A stretch of DNA of 64,000 nucleotides, taken from the NCBI GenBank assembly GCA_021234535.1, contig CM037843.1, positions 37,325,200-37,389,199 on the forward strand, given 5' to 3'. The position numbers and the translations under genes are program-made. The stretch comes from Stichopus chloronotus. Lineage: Eukaryota > Echinodermata > Holothuroidea > Aspidochirotida > Stichopodidae. Shown here one piece after another: positions 11,151-25,400 of the stretch. Position 1 is the first letter of the stretch, and each line of letters begins with the position of its first letter. The notes beneath the pieces are model-generated. The model had not been told where the DNA came from, did not search any database, and saw only the letters and a list, made by a program, of their open reading frames with translations.

Positions 11151-14100
11151 TATTATGTCTACTAAGTAAAACGTTGTGATCTAGAGTACCAAATTACCCC
11201 GCCCCACTCCCCCCCCCAAAAAACCCCACACTCACTCTTCTGCAGGGTAGGGAACATGATAAGATTGATTCTATTTGTATATATATTGTATGATTGTATT
11301 GTACTTTGTGATGTATTGGTAATCTTCTGCATTTGAATTGATTTTTACTCCCCACCTCATTCAAACTGAGGAAACCGTTTCAGTGTGTTAAAGCATTTCA
11401 TACACATTTAGCAGAAAATTACGTCAGTTCACCTTGTTTGTATAGGCTCATAGTTTACATTTACTTATCGACATATCGGTTGCCTTACGTTTGTGCACAT
11501 TGCATCATCAGAACGTGTTTATGAAGTGTGATGTTTTCACCAGTCAGTGACAGCATGAGGTCGAAAAGTCATAATTCTGGAAAGGCCATGCTTTTTTATA
11601 AACCTAAGCTCTTACTGTTTCCTCAGGGTGTGATAAAAAATTATTTTGAAATTTTCACACTAGACCGTTACCTTTTAGCTTTTAAATTATAGGCTCATAC
11701 AATGTCATTTTTTTTTCAAAACTTGCTTTCACGGCTTTGACTAATTGCTGATGATATTCGTCATTCTATTTTTGAAAAATTTATACATTTGGAGGCTCAT
11801 TTTCCAACAGAAGGGAGAAAGGATTGCCACAGGCTAGTGAGATCGAAAGAGGTTTTTGTTCTGACATGGTAAGTAAACCATGAACTATACTTTATATTGC
11901 TCCACAAATCTATCATACGTTATTCAATCATGGTTTGTTTCATCGCAATGTCTGACAGCCATATTGAAGCCCCCCCCCCTCCAGCCCCACCATCATACCA
12001 ATACAACTTCCGTTAGCTCTGACATGTTATCTGGGAACATGATGAAACAGAAGTCATCACGAGGTAAGAATATTTGAGTTTAAATCAAAAGGTGCCATGT
12101 ACGTTTGGCTGCGCATTAACAGCCCCACCACCCACATGCAATTCATAGCAATAACGTGCTCACAGACTGTTTTAAGTACTTTGCCCTTTCGATTTGCCTT
12201 TTTCGTCACACACAGATATTTGAATGAAATCGTGCCCAGTAACTTTAAAACAGTTACCTTCTATACTGGTGAAACTCGACGCAAATAAGCGACTTCCAAA
12301 ATGGCGTGTTCTGAGGCCATAAAGACGACTTTGCCTTTGTCAGTGTATGTGATTATCATGTTTCTCATTGTTTCCCTCATACAAGAATAAAAAACTGAAA
12401 TTGTTTAATCATGCTCAGTATTAGATTCTGCTCAGTTAGAAAACAAATATGAATAAGACAGTCATAACACTACCTTACGTTTACACTTAAGTTTTACGAA
12501 CGATTGTCCGAGCTCTATTACAAAAGGGCGTCATCTGCACGTTTGCAACTTAACAGCAGAATATTGGCAATTTGTGATGAAAGTTTCAAAAAACGAGAAT
12601 TTTTTTTTCTAAACGACATTAACATGTACGTCTCAAGATTTTTGAAGGCAATCCACTGTAGTGTTGTCGCAAATGATCGCAAATGACACGGTAAGTAAAT
12701 TTACTGAATTTAATCATAATTTTAATTGAAATTACAATTTTCTTTCTTGTGGCGAAGTTAACACGGGAGTTACAGTGAGGGCTTCCAATACTTTTCGATG
12801 ATTATGAGTGTGAGAAGTAGTTGCTCCTTTTGGTGTAGTTCCGCATATCAAAATGCAATGTCATTTAAAAAGTGTCACCCCACAGAAATAGATAAACTAG
12901 AATGACGTCGTAACTACTCACATACAAACGAAGCCGAACAATAACAGGCGACCGTCTTACGCGGTAAGGCAAAACAGCTCTGCCTTCAACATTTGCCATA
13001 CAAAAGGCATTTACGGCCCGAGAATTTGTTCGTTCGATATCTAACTACATATTTAGGAAAACAGAAGTAAATGCAAGAGTTTGAATTTTTGAGATAACCT
13101 GAAAATATGCAGGGAAGACTACGTCACCAACATTTACCTATTTATATATTGATAAGACATATTATCCTAAAATTTCCATTGGATTTGTGGAATTGTGTTT
13201 CGCAGTTTCAGGAGAACGCCTTCTGTCGTACAGCGTTTGGGCTTCATTGATTGTTCCATGACGTCATTCTCGTGTATCTATTTCTATGGTCATTCCGCAT
13301 ATTGACGAACATCACTAAGTTATCAATTCTCTACAATATTTGCTGCAGATGTATTTGTATTAGAATGAGTGCAAATTTTATTAATATTAATATGAGTGCA
13401 AATTTTAACTTATATTTTATAATGCCATGTTTCGATGATAAATCAAACATAGGCTACTGACTAAATCCTGTTTTTTTTTTAAATTCCTAAATTACATTAG
13501 TCAATAAATGGAATGACAAATTGGTAAAACTTTTACCTTTGCCCACCACACAGAAAAGGGAAAAAATGTTCAATTTCTAAGGAAAGAAGAGATAAGAAAC
13601 ATTTTCAATCAGTAAGAAATAAAACTAGATAAACAGCACTATAAACATGAATTAAAAACTAACGAGAAGGGACTTAAAAAAGAAAACTTCATTTTGCATT
13701 GGCGTAGCTGTGAAAAAACGGCATGGCTTACCAGAATCAAACTAAATACATTTTCAAGGTTTAAAAGTTGAAATTCATGTCCTTGTCGTAAATAAACTTG
13801 GTTTGTGTGCAATAAATAAGATAACGATGCTTGCTGTTTCCAATTCATGACGTTGGTACGATCGTCAAAGAGTCCTTGATATATAACGTTTTGAAGATAT
13901 CCTCATCATGACTTAGTCAATAATGCCCATTACCCTTAACCCTACCCTTCTGCAATGGATTTCCCCATAAAGCCTGCAATCAGCTAATATGTAGGCTTGC
14001 AATCAGCTACTATCAGGAAATACGGAAGCGTGGATTTGGCTTCCTTTTTTTAACTTTTAACAAATGATTAAATGCGAAAAATGAAAACATTCCACCATTT

Positions 14101-14567
14101 GGGAATTTCTAATATTGAGGTGAAACTGAGCATGTGTAGAAGCAACTTAAATGAGCAGAGTCCACAATCTCCTGGTCCACTATACTAAAGCAATGCTTCC
14201 ATAAACGTCCACACGCAACCCCTACAGACTAACATAATTAACTGCAACAACAGAAAAAGTAAATAAAAAAAAAAAAAACAGCCATCGTACAACTTCTTTG
14301 AACATAGCTTTCACGAAGGTCTCATAATAATGGATGTTATATTGTATTTCATGTGCGGGGACGGTAATGTAATGTGCATACTTCAAACATTGCGCTTTTG
14401 TACAAACAAATCTTTGTTAAATTTCATTATTTAGTATATGCTGCAGTTGATGTTGCAGTTGATTGGTCTATGAGATATTTATGAATATTCATAGGCCTAT
14501 CAACGACATCTACAAACGGGTGCGCACCAAATCAATACTTTTGTTTTGTTAGGTTTCACACAATTCA
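11151..14567. other. Non-coding stretch
   Basis: No gene recognised. It contains C-runs at 11209-11217 and 11970-11979 and a two-copy tandem of ATGAGTGCAAATTTTA at about 13363-13407. Confidence 0.4.
13363..13407. repeat. Two-copy tandem repeat
   Basis: ATGAGTGCAAATTTTA occurs twice with an AT-only spacer. Confidence 0.7.
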
Positions 14568-14706
14568 CGTTCGTGTCTCAAGACATGTATATCATACCTG
14601 ATATACCTGACAATGTTAGGTTATGGTCAAAAACATTATGGTTACGGGATACAAGTCTTAAGACTTGACGAAATGCATGATTTTATGTTTTAGATTGGGT
14701 GACAGA
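14568..14706 (+). repeat. Dispersed repeat family B, copy 2
   Basis: Best-preserved partner of 2035-2172, sharing ATCATACCTGATA, ACCTGACA, TTAGGTTATGGTCA, CTTAAGAC and AATGCATGAT, and ending in ATTGGGTG. Confidence 0.65.
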
Positions 14707-17160
14707 CGACTAAATATGTAATATGCGGTTGTCACTGTTTGGAAGAAACTAGACTATGGCGCCTCCATGAATTTATGTTCGTCCGTTTTGCTACTCCCCT
14801 CGGTGAATTACCTGAGTTTAACATAGGATAGTTTCCCTACTTACACTAAAATATCTTCATTCAGTTTATGTATGAACAAATTTAGGTTCAACCATTAGCT
14901 TAGTACATGATCCCATGTACCCGTAGTCCGTTTTTAATGCATTACGTTACGTGCATTAATGCACAACGTTCGTTTCAAAGAGGCATAGTTACCGTAGGCA
15001 TAGGTACCATAGCTGTGACATATATCGTTAACAGCATGATCCTCAGCAGCAGATGTATGATAAAAATGATCTGCCAATAGAGGTTCGGTCAGAACGTACT
15101 CCAGTATAGACAGAAAAAGCATCACTTTTAGTTTATATGTTGACCTCCATGCATAATGTTCATGAGAGTGTTTTATGCCTCTCATTAGCTTTTTACATGA
15201 AATGTTGTATGGTCAAAGGTTATCTATGCTTACCTGAAGATATGTATTGATATAAATTGTTATTAAAGTATTAAGGTAAATATTGATGACGAATTACTGA
15301 TGAACATGTATGTTATATACATAATTATAGGGTTGGTGAATGGCCGACTTATTGATGACCTTTAAACAATACCCTGAGACCATTTTCGTCACTTTTACTC
15401 AATAAGAAATAATATACACACAGTAAAATTTAACATTAATATTATTTATTAAATGATGATACCAACTGGCACCTTCACCCAGCGTAAGATAATATTTGGC
15501 TCTTTCATTCAATGGAAAATATTACATTCTGAACAACGAAGTGTACCAATATATTTTCAAAATCAAACATTGCGTGAAAAGAAAGTTACATTAAAAATAT
15601 AAGATAAAGAATCTGAAGGGTTTGAAGTTACAAAAAATTAAACCAGTCGTCGTATCGTTGTCGCCATTTTATTCTCCAGAAACTGCAAGCTTTATTTTCA
15701 GGATGTATTTATGTATTCTCTTATAAAATTTGCTGAAATTTCAACTGATTTCTGAGACTGAGAAGCGGTCACCGCTTTTCAAGCGCCAATCTCCATCCAA
15801 TCCACCCCTCCGCCACCCCTAACCTCTAGTGATTGCCATGCACATATATGTGCGTTAATGCTAAATAATTCCCAAATAAGCTGACTGTAAATTTAAAAAA
15901 AAAATAAATAAAAAGTGTATGCACCTGGAGGAGAACTTGACCTAGTTTTGAAGAGGCATTAAGTAAGATCATTTTGGTAGTTATTCATGTAGTTTATACA
16001 CCGAACGAAGGATAAAGAGAGATTAGATTTGACGTCAGAACGTTCAGATCAAATTTAATTATTCATCACGCCTTTATGATATATGTAGATGAGGGAGTAT
16101 GGTGAGACTATGTATTTACCGGCAATAGAACTGTCAGCTAACCTAAAGTTGAACTTAGAGAACTTTGTAGAAAGTTCATCAAAGTTGATTTGCCTGCAAC
16201 TTCATAATCTTAGTCCTTCATCGAAACAGAAGCAATGGTGAGGAGAAGTAAAATGTTAACATACTGCTGTCTATTTTACACATTAAATTTGTTACGTTAA
16301 CACCGGGTGTGAGCATCTGTAAAGGGAAAAATGCAGTCACCCCAAAAATAAATCAGTATACCTCCTAGGCTTATTCATGAATGGCTCTTTTTCATAACGT
16401 GAAATCGTTTTTGTTGTTCTTGAATTGCTTAATTTTACAGCATCACACTTTGCTAATGCAGGACTGATATTCAACAACATCACAAAAAATACTCATATAG
16501 GAGAAACGAGAAGAGAATTGCAAGATTTTGATATTTTTTTTCAAAATGAAGTAATGACGGCTGCATATTCTCTATAAGAAGACGACATCCAGTGTGTGCC
16601 ACGGGCCCTTTTACAGTGACTCCGAAGACGGGTAGATTATACGGATTTCAAAGAGTAGTTTTGAAATATATTCACAAAATATTACAAACAACTGAGGGAA
16701 AAACCCTGAAATGATTTTAAGCTAAAGGATATTCTAATAAAAAAATCACATCTCACTTCATAACAGGCCATGGAACCCTTAGCATATACATATCTGAATA
16801 TGCCCAAACAGTGAAGTGTTTTGTTAAATAACAATCGACAAAGCATTAGCGTATTCGGTTTCTTTTTTCCCCATGAAACTCATAAATAGATAATCAAATC
16901 AATCCAATTTACGGTTCATCTTCATTGATTTACTTCACTAATGCGTAACGCAATTCATACTAAAAGGTCTTTGGAGATGCATCTGAAGAGTTGGCCTCAC
17001 GCAGGAGTTGCCGAGTGAAACCCTGAATGAAAATCCTCTAGAAGTGCATCTGTTTACGTTTTTGAGATACGACTTCTCATAGTTTGACGAAAGTGCAAGA
17101 CGGATGACGTGGATTGTTGCACAGTGTCAGTATTCTTTTTGTTAGAATGTTTAATTTTGC
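14707..17160. other. Non-coding stretch
   Basis: AT-rich; no gene recognised on either strand. Confidence 0.4.
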
Positions 17161-17166
17161 TTTATT
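17161..17166 (-). promoter_or_regulatory. Candidate polyadenylation signal
   Basis: AATAAA on the minus strand, about 290 bases beyond the stop of the 17454-18506 receptor. It is the nearest exact hexamer noticed. Confidence 0.3.
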
Positions 17167-17453
17167 TCTGGGTTTCACATTGGCAAGCGATATCGATATT
17201 TCCAAAAATAAAGACCTTTACGATATATAAAATTCTCAAAAGTCCTCGACATAAAGAATGAGGAAACATTAAAGGATCAGAAGAGATCGTAACTAAATAC
17301 AAAAAAAAAAAAAATGATGAAAGAAGCGTAAGTATTGATGGCTTCAAATACTGATTTGGCTTTTAGTTACCATCGAGAAGAACGTATCCAAGTTAGGGTT
17401 AACGTATTGTACGTGGATCGATCACCACAATACTGATCTACCATATATACATT

Positions 17454-18506
17454 TCATTTCATTGCAGAAACATATCGTTTCCAAAATTTGCGTGCGGTTT
17501 TTCTGTAACCTTTATTCGAAAAAAGATAGATGAGTGGGTTGAACCAAGCATTGCAGTAAATCATGAGAAATGCGACGAATTCGTAAACTTTATCGAATGG
17601 TACCAAACCTACAGCATAACGCGTCACGTGAATTGTCAGCGGTAAATATGCAACGTACAAAGCGCAGGTCATTGTCAGAACCGTGCGCAAAGCTTTCGTC
17701 TCCTCCCATTTTGACGTATGAATATTCACGATGGTTTCAGTCGCGAGGGATTTACCCGTGACGTTGTCCGTCACCACGGTCATAGGGGAGGGTTGAACTA
17801 TCACGGGTCGATTCCGTCTACTCTGTTTGAGGGCCACCCAGAGGAGCTTGGCATTAATGACGGTCGTGCATATTATCATCACGATTGATATTGTGCCACC
17901 AAAAGCCAAAGCAAATTGAATTTTTGAATCAAAACGGCGAATGCTGCAAAATCTGGTGACGTTGTCGAAGGAGACGTTATCTAATGGAGCTTTCCTCGAC
18001 ATAACAGCCACCGAGGACAGACAAGCTAGACATAGGGCCAATGTCGCAAGAACCACGGCACTCTTGTTGGCCATGGGATTTGGATATCTGAGAGGCCTGG
18101 TGATTGCTAGAAATCGATCGACGCTGAGGCAACTCAATATAAACAGAGAGGAGAGCATAAGAAAAACAGAGGTCGTCAAAGTTATTTCACAGAAATAAAA
18201 CTCGTTTTTAGTCATGTTTGTCCAGTACGTAACATTTTCTGTTATAATTGTCAGGCAACCAGACGACAAATCCACGACCGCCAATACCATCAAAAATGCT
18301 TTAGTTGCATCTTGGAAACAACGCACATCTCGAATGACCGCCAGGTTAAAGATGTTCAATCCGATGGCTAATATACCACATAAGGTCATGAGCGTAACGC
18401 GCATGACAAATAGAGGACCTGACCAGTTATCGCGAGGAATCCGCGGGGCATCTGTGACGTCAGTGAATGACACATCCATTGATGTGGTTATCATATGAAT
18501 ATTCAT
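17454..18506 (-). CDS. Single-exon class A GPCR (DRF type), 350 aa
   Basis: Complete minus-strand receptor. The N-terminus (1-31) has the sequon N27-W-S. TM1 carries N51 and TM2 carries D79. ECL1 has two further sequons, N91-V-T and N97-M-T. C106 begins TM3, which ends in DRF (130-132) and then RPLRYP. The ECL2 cysteine lies in TRFCS. The third loop is long and polar, and TM6 begins ETKALRTVLTMT, so the usual DLK is ETK here. TM7 has NAWFNPLIY (NPLIY 323-327), followed by a 23-residue basic tail. No intron is needed. Start ATG 18504-18506; another Met lies four codons downstream. It is more diverged from the other receptors than they are from each other, so it represents a separate branch. 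Function: orphan plasma-membrane receptor. Confidence 0.92.
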   Translation of the reverse strand: MNIHMITTSMDVSFTDVTDAPRIPRDNWSGPLFVMRVTLMTLCGILAIGLNIFNLAVIRDVRCFQDATKAFLMVLAVVDLSSGCLTIITENVTYWTNMTKNEFYFCEITLTTSVFLMLSSLFILSCLSVDRFLAITRPLRYPNPMANKSAVVLATLALCLACLSSVAVMSRKAPLDNVSFDNVTRFCSIRRFDSKIQFALAFGGTISIVMIICTTVINAKLLWVALKQSRRNRPVIVQPSPMTVVTDNVTGKSLATETIVNIHTSKWEETKALRTVLTMTCALYVAYLPLTIHVTRYAVGLVPFDKVYEFVAFLMIYCNAWFNPLIYLFSNKGYRKTARKFWKRYVSAMK

Positions 18507-21500
18507 ATGTGCATTTCAAAGAAAAAAAATTGCTGTCTTCAAATTGCACAGCCACAATAACCTTTTCGCGAGTTTAAAGAACTTTATCAAGCGCGTGAAA
18601 GTGAAACATATAAAATGAGAAGAATCTCAATGCCATTAGACAACGGGAGTTGTCGCCTGTTTGACAGTTTGTTTTGATGTGATATTGATGCACAACACAA
18701 TGCCACTTAGCCTAACTTAGCCTAACTGATAAAACAACTTATATGGCTCGTAACGAACTCCTTCATAATTTGTGGAAAAGCAGTCAAATGTCAAAATATA
18801 TCATGATATTGAACGAAATGTTATGATTTAAAGTTATTGATCCACAAGTCCCCTAGGAAAGAATAAAATAGAGGATGAATTTCACAGGGGGATGTTCTTG
18901 AGTTGGTTTCATGGTGAATTCAACACAAAACAAACTACACCGGTAACAAACTTTTTCGAAGCGTGCTTCTCTCCCGTTTATCATTAATTAACCAGTCCTC
19001 TTCCATCCGGTGACACTGTAGCCTGTTTATATATAAATAGCATGACAGGATAATACGACACATATAACAGCTTTGAGGAGTACCGGTATACTCCAATATG
19101 ACTGAACCCATCCTACACCGTCCAAAGAGAAAGTATAAGAACTCAACTTCGAACCATCCAAAGAGAAAAGACATTTCTCCACTCTGTCGTTTCTCTGGTG
19201 TTTCTTCCTCCTTTTTTTTTCGAACGTCGTTAAAAACTGAGTTAACCGAAATCAACGAAGTACTTTTGAGACAAGCGAGTCTGATACAACGCAATGATCA
19301 CGTGACATTATCTCTATGGTCGTAGGTCATTGTTAAAAAGATATGTATATTGTTATCAGTTATTATTCTGTCCATTCAAATTTTCTGATCTTTGGATAGG
19401 ACCAGATATAGTCTATCACATTGACTTTATTTACGCTGATTCTCGCAATTCTCGCATGTAGACGTCAAGTCCACGGTAGGCCTATACAGTTAGTCGTAAC
19501 TGTATGTGATGTCCTCGAGTCAGTGGTATAATCGTAGTGAACATGAAACGCTTGAAACATTTTAATTTGTTAGATCAATACCACTTACTTGAAAACATGT
19601 CCTCTTGTGCTGTCGGGATCTTATAACGGTTCAATATGAACATTTCAACATTTTCTTGAAACTTTTTCCACTTTGTTTCTCTTAGAAAGCTTTGTTCTGT
19701 GCATATCCATCCATGTTGGCATTGTCGCATGTTTTCAATTGTTATGGATATTTGATACAAATATATTTACTTGTAGATGGTGTCTAAGAATATCTATACG
19801 TTTTTCCAGCTTCCATTGCATGCTATTGCACCTTCATCGATCGGTGCATGATATCTTATATGCTACGACACATATATACACACAATAAATCGTTTCATTT
19901 CCTGACGAATATTTCATAAAAATGATGTTAGTCTTCTATTTTATTGTTTTGTTAACATCGATTTGTTTTTATTCCACGTTCGATCGACGTAAAGTGAAGA
20001 TCGTCGATAACAAAACCGAGTTTTATAACACACACAGACTTGCGACCATGTCATCATATCACGACTGTACGATACCTACCATTGAGAACTGCAACGTTAA
20101 CTGGTATATCCGATTATGCATTTCAAAGTTGTTGTTGTTGTTTTTTGTTGTTGTTGTTGTTCTTAATCTCGCTCTCGAAATTTTGTTGTAGCAACGTTTT
20201 GAGTCGTATGAAAAGCCTTTGTGTATGAAATATGAAATGTCTCACATGAAGGATATATGCTTAATAAATTCCAAATGCTCCCTTTTTAATAAAGCATGTA
20301 ACTTAAACTGACTTGAACCTAAAACTTTAACTTCTTCCAGATCTTGTACCTCTCAATTGGTATCAGAATAGTTGTACACCATACGTCCGCGATTTCAACC
20401 CGACATCTTTCCAACTTAGGCACAACATGTTGGCACTCGTGAATCGTGGTCCTGCTAATTAAGTTATAAGTCTCTTTATTAAGTGTGTAGCAGATAATAT
20501 ACACTGCAAAGCACAGGGGTATTTCACACGTATTGACCCTGTTCAGTTTTTGCAAAACTTTCTCACATCCTGTAGTTCTATGATGTTTATATGTCAGTTT
20601 AAACTTCCGGGTAACGTTTGATAAAACGGAAACGTTGAATATCAACTATCATTATTTTGACACCATGTAGCAACAAAACTGAAATTATTATGATACAGTC
20701 TATAACAATTAACATTTTCTAAGACAATCTAAGTCCCCTCGAGTGCCTCTACTTGTCCTAATTCTCACAGCATTTATACTTTAATTTGAACTCTTTAGCT
20801 CCCAAAGTAAAACAAAATGGTGATGATATCTGAAGAAATGACAAAACAGAGGCCCGTTGTGTCTAATTTTAGGCACTTTTACCGAGGAAGAAGTCATTCG
20901 GCGGATGCATATTATGCTACCTTAGAGAAGTTGTTTCGAGAGGGATGTATTACCTAAAGTTACAACTAGTTACATCTCTTAACCTCTCAAATGCCACCTT
21001 CTCTGGTGTTTTCTCTTTATATGGCATTTTCCATACTTTCTAATTTGAAGGAGCGCTTCCTCCTTCAGTCACTGTATGTCGTCAATAATTACTATATCTT
21101 ACTTGTTGTTGAAGTGGCAATGGCGAGGGTGGAGTCGCTTGCCCATTTCCCTATAACCTCATTCAGAGTATCACGCTGTGCAAATTTCGAAAATGGAGAA
21201 GCGTCGTTCCCCCCATGTATACAAAAAAAGACGCTGAAAGAAGAAATATTAAAATAAATGCTACACGCTATTTAAAGTGCACACATCATGTAAGGGCTTA
21301 GCCATGGACGTCTTCTGAGATTACATCAGATCCGATAAACCAGTCGGCTTTGTCTCCATGGTAGCGGTCTTAACTTAAAGATGAAACCAGCTGCTCAATA
21401 TTTTATGGATTCTGACTCAAATATTTATATTGTATTCACCGCGAGCAAACCGGACAGTCGCAAACAAGTTTGCTGTGGATTTATTTCCCCCATTGCATGT

Positions 21501-21675
21501 TTGTCTCGTAGCTAAGAAAAGGGAATTTCAAAATATGAGTGTAGGGTGCAGTACGTTATGTCATCAATACGGCATATGCTTATTTTCTTACTTTTCTTCT
21601 CTAACAGCAGAACCAATTTATTCCACAACTTTACATGGTTGCATACACTATTGCGTTAAAGTTTAAGATACCTAA
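18507..21675. other. Non-coding stretch
   Basis: No gene recognised. A (TTG)n-type run at about 20127-20161 gives low-complexity frames. An open minus-strand frame of 108 codons at 20319-20645 has no recognisable domain. Confidence 0.4.
20127..20161. repeat. (TTG)n microsatellite
   Basis: Runs of GTT/TTG units around a T6 interruption. Confidence 0.75.
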
Positions 21676-22025
21676 CTTAAAATGCAGATATCGGAAATTA
21701 ATGTATTAAAATCGATATCTTTAAAGCATAATTTTAGATATTTTTAGCAATTAGAAAATAACATATTTTAAATTCGATGTTATACAGTCATTTAAAATTC
21801 TTTTGCCCGATAGTACAATTCTACTTCACTTGGGCCTATCTGAAACTTCAATTCCAGGTATCTCTTATTCTCATTCAGATATCTGAAACTTAAGTTTAGA
21901 TATATGTTACACTGACCTACATAAAGTTGGTGCTTTTATTTTGGTATTTGAAACAGAATTTCAGATGTCTTAATGATAATCTTAGATGTCAGAAATTTAT
22001 TTTCAGATATCAGAAATCGGAAATA
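21676..22025. repeat. Degenerate AGATATCT-type repeat field, part 1
   Basis: Many diverged copies of a short, nearly self-complementary unit (consensus about TTCAGATATCTGAAATT) spaced roughly 15-30 bases apart, for example at about 21876. Almost pure A/T. No coding content. Confidence 0.7.
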
Positions 22026-22109
22026 GAAGTGTTTAGTGAACAATGTGGCACATGGTTCAGACAATGAGAGCTCTGCTCCATTCCAGTATAGACAGTAACC
22101 AAGTACGTG

Positions 22110-22133
22110 TTTTTTTTTTTTTTTTTTTTTTTT
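22110..22133. repeat. Poly-T tract
   Basis: Run of about 24 T between the two halves of the AGATATCT field. It could be the A-tail of a minus-strand insertion or simple slippage. Confidence 0.8.
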
Positions 22134-22214
22134 TGCACGTGGGTACAAAGAAGTGTTCCCACAGTTTCACCCACCGGTGATTGGCTTTCTCAATGTGGGT
22201 AGAACATGGTTGAA

Positions 22215-22430
22215 TTTCATATAGAAATTCAAGTATCTTATACTGAATTGTGACGTATCTAAATTAAAATTTCACGTATTTAAATTTTTTAGCTCTAATA
22301 TATTTCTTTTTAAATATCATAATAAGAGTTTCAGCTGTATCTAATTCAGTTTCAAAGATCTCAATAAGAGTTCATATATAAAAGTTAATTTCCATATATA
22401 TAAAACTCTAGATATATGTAATACAATTTC
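22215..22430. repeat. Degenerate AGATATCT-type repeat field, part 2
   Basis: Continuation of the same motif series (AAGTATCTTA, ACGTATCTAAAT, CTGTATCTAATTC, TCTAGATATATG) after a ~190 base interruption containing the poly-T tract. It is more diverged than part 1. Confidence 0.55.
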
Positions 22431-25400
22431 ACCAATCGCTATGATGCCATAATGCATTAATAAAGTTACGTACTTTTCAGGTCTGTAAACTCGTGGATTA
22501 AAAATTGAAATGGATTGCCATACATGTTGCTTTAAGTACACTTCAGTGCTCGATGACACTTATCCTCCCCCCCCCCCCCCCACCACCGTCTGTAGGCTCC
22601 GATTGGTCACGGCATTTGACTATGGCAGTATGAGTGTGCATCAACTGCATAGGGAAACTATGGTAAAAGTAGCACCTTTGGTATAACCCAGAGCCCCGAA
22701 ACAGCTCATGAGAACGTCTTAAAACAGTTTGCTCATTATAAATTAGTGCAGTACACTAAAGTTTCTTGAAAGGAGGCTAACAGACAGGACGTTATAATAT
22801 GTTTTTTTCCTCCTGTTACCTTCGATACTTGAGCTTTCACACTGAATCTCCATCGCTTCACGCTTTGCATCTGATCTACCACAGCAGGGTACCTTTTTCC
22901 CTATACCTTTAAAATGCTTTTGGTTGGATTAGTTTTAAAAATAGGGAAGATTTTTTTTAATGAAATCTCATTGTTCTATATATTCCGACCAAAACGATTG
23001 CATTTAATTGACATAGATTCCTTCTCGAATACAAGAGGATCCGTATTTATAACTCATCCAGAGACTCCAAGGGTTGAACCGGTATACTTGTTGATGACTG
23101 TCGCTGGTTCATTTCGTGTAACGAAGCATTTTGAAACAACTTACATTACTGTAAAAACGGCTCATGTTGTGTTTACCTAGTCAATCCGGGGGCACTTTTG
23201 AGCGGATTTTAGAGGATGAGAGACGAACATTAAATGATACAGCGTTGACTAAAACCTACAATCTTGTGTAAATAAGGATTGTTTGCAAATGTCACGTCTT
23301 CGACGAGAGTCGCTTCAAGCTGCCTTGATCTTATCTCGAGAATTGTGTTTTCGGTGTCAGAAATAAAAAAGATGACGCACATTTAGTTTGTGATTATTTT
23401 TGTAACATCGTTTTGTTAATTCCAGGAGGTTCTTCTTGAACTCCCCCCCCCCCCCCCCTCGTCTTATTGAACATGTTTCTATGCATGCGTCACTATTGTA
23501 AAAAAGGAGCCCTGTAAACTATTCCATCTTACTCTTCCATAATTGAAGGTAAGCAATTTGTGAGTTTGTCTGAATTTGCATGGGTGATTGATCCGCTAAC
23601 ACGACTGTTGCTCTCTTTTCTTTTTTTCTTTTTTGTCGTTTTTCTGGTTCCTCCATATACTTTTCTCGGTGACAAAGAAAAAAGGAAAAACGAAAGTCAT
23701 TAAATGGGGATAGAGTTTCAAACTAAAGACCTTAAATTGTTATTTTATGGCCATCGGCAACAATGGCACGGCCTTATAGTGGATTGCCAAATGAAATTTC
23801 CTAGTCAATAATTTAGAGTGACGCTATATTTTAATTAATCCTTGTCCATGGAAAGTTGCTAAAACCATTTTTGGGCTAAACTATGACACTTCATATCTCA
23901 GTTGGTCCTATACAATGCAATTACAAATAAAAGAATGATTTATAAAGAATACCAACCCTTTTGTTTGGCTGTGCTTGATTCAATGGGTAAATTTTTCTCC
24001 GAAAACAAAGAATGTACTTGACTCATGAAGCAACATGTTCTGCATGCCTGCAGGCTACTTGACTGCTTTTGGAAGTTATGTATTAAATATTCTGTGACTG
24101 ATTTATATGGGAAGACAAATTCAAAGAAAATGACAGCGAACGGAGACAAGAAAGAGACCTTGTAAGTGAGAGGTGTCTCGAAATCTTTATCATTCAGATT
24201 CTTTATGATAGTTCGACACTAGTAAGGAGAGAACATATATAGTAACTGTTATAACACTATAGGCAGCCCTGTAATAAACTTGCTATATACCAGTATCATG
24301 TCCGGCGCCTGCATGGGGCAAGGACAACACACAATCTGCAATGCAGTAAGGTCTGCTGCGCACCGGTTTCTCTGCCAAAATTGACTACTTGATCCAATTA
24401 TAATGAACCTCACTGTACTGTAAGGCAGGAAAATAGCAGCATCCGCCTCTCGTATTCAAATTTTGTACATGTTTATAAATACAACTGGCAATATTGAAAA
24501 CAAGCACTATTTGTCAACTCTTTATTTCCTTATTATAACTTAAAGTTCACTTATAATCAGGAAGAATCGACGGTCTTTTCATTTTGTGGTTTTTTTTTTA
24601 TATCTGTTTAATCTTTCGATGCTGGTAAAACTGACTGATCAAGGAAGATTCTTTCAGTGTCATTATGCGAAGACAAGTAGTGAATGGAGAGGGAAGGAAA
24701 ATTTTTTGAGGGACGCGTCTGTCACACAGGTGGAGATGATGGGGTTAATTCAAAGATACCGAGGTTAGAGTTTCCCAAAACAATATATGACACATTTCTA
24801 ATTTTCGAATAAATGCTACATTACATGCACAGGATGTCACTATAAATATACAGTAGTCATTTTTGTGTTTGTATCCGTGTAAGGGAATGCGGATGTAACA
24901 GCCCTTAGATATGAAAAAAAAAAAAAACTGCAAAAGCCTTTTTACAATTGTAGTATCTAGATGACCTTGCTAGTCTTTGACTACGTGGAAACAATCCATT
25001 GAGAAGGAAAGAGATTAAGTGAAGCGAAATTGCATATTTATGATGCAAGCCACTCAAGAATATTAAAAATAGAGAATAAACTACCTTGAGCTATTGAGAT
25101 CTCTCTTAACGCAAATAAGATTTTTATTATTCATACACTGTCTTGATTAGGTACAGGAATGTTGAATTATAGAAAATTTCATGAAACTTTCATCTGAAAG
25201 GTCTATTTCTTAGTCTTAACCTCACAGACAACTTGCTCAAGTAATGTTTTCTTTTTCTTACGTTTACGTATTTCGTGAGTTACTTTTTCGTCTAAAAGGA
25301 GGCACTTAAATGATTGAAAAACGCTAACAAAAAGTCCGAAGAACAAACGAAAATTTAAAAATTCGAGAAAAAAGTCTTAATCCCCCTTTGAAATAGCAAA

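Noticed and set aside
18935..19294. 119-codon minus-strand frame
   Set aside because: No domain recognised, and a competing frame is open on the other strand; probably chance.
20319..20645. 108-codon minus-strand frame
   Set aside because: No recognisable domain, no start context, AT-rich surroundings. Length is compatible with chance in 64 kb.
22110..22133. Poly-T as the tail of a minus-strand retroelement insertion
   Set aside because: No retroelement body was recognised upstream on the minus strand and no target duplication was seen; left as a simple tract.
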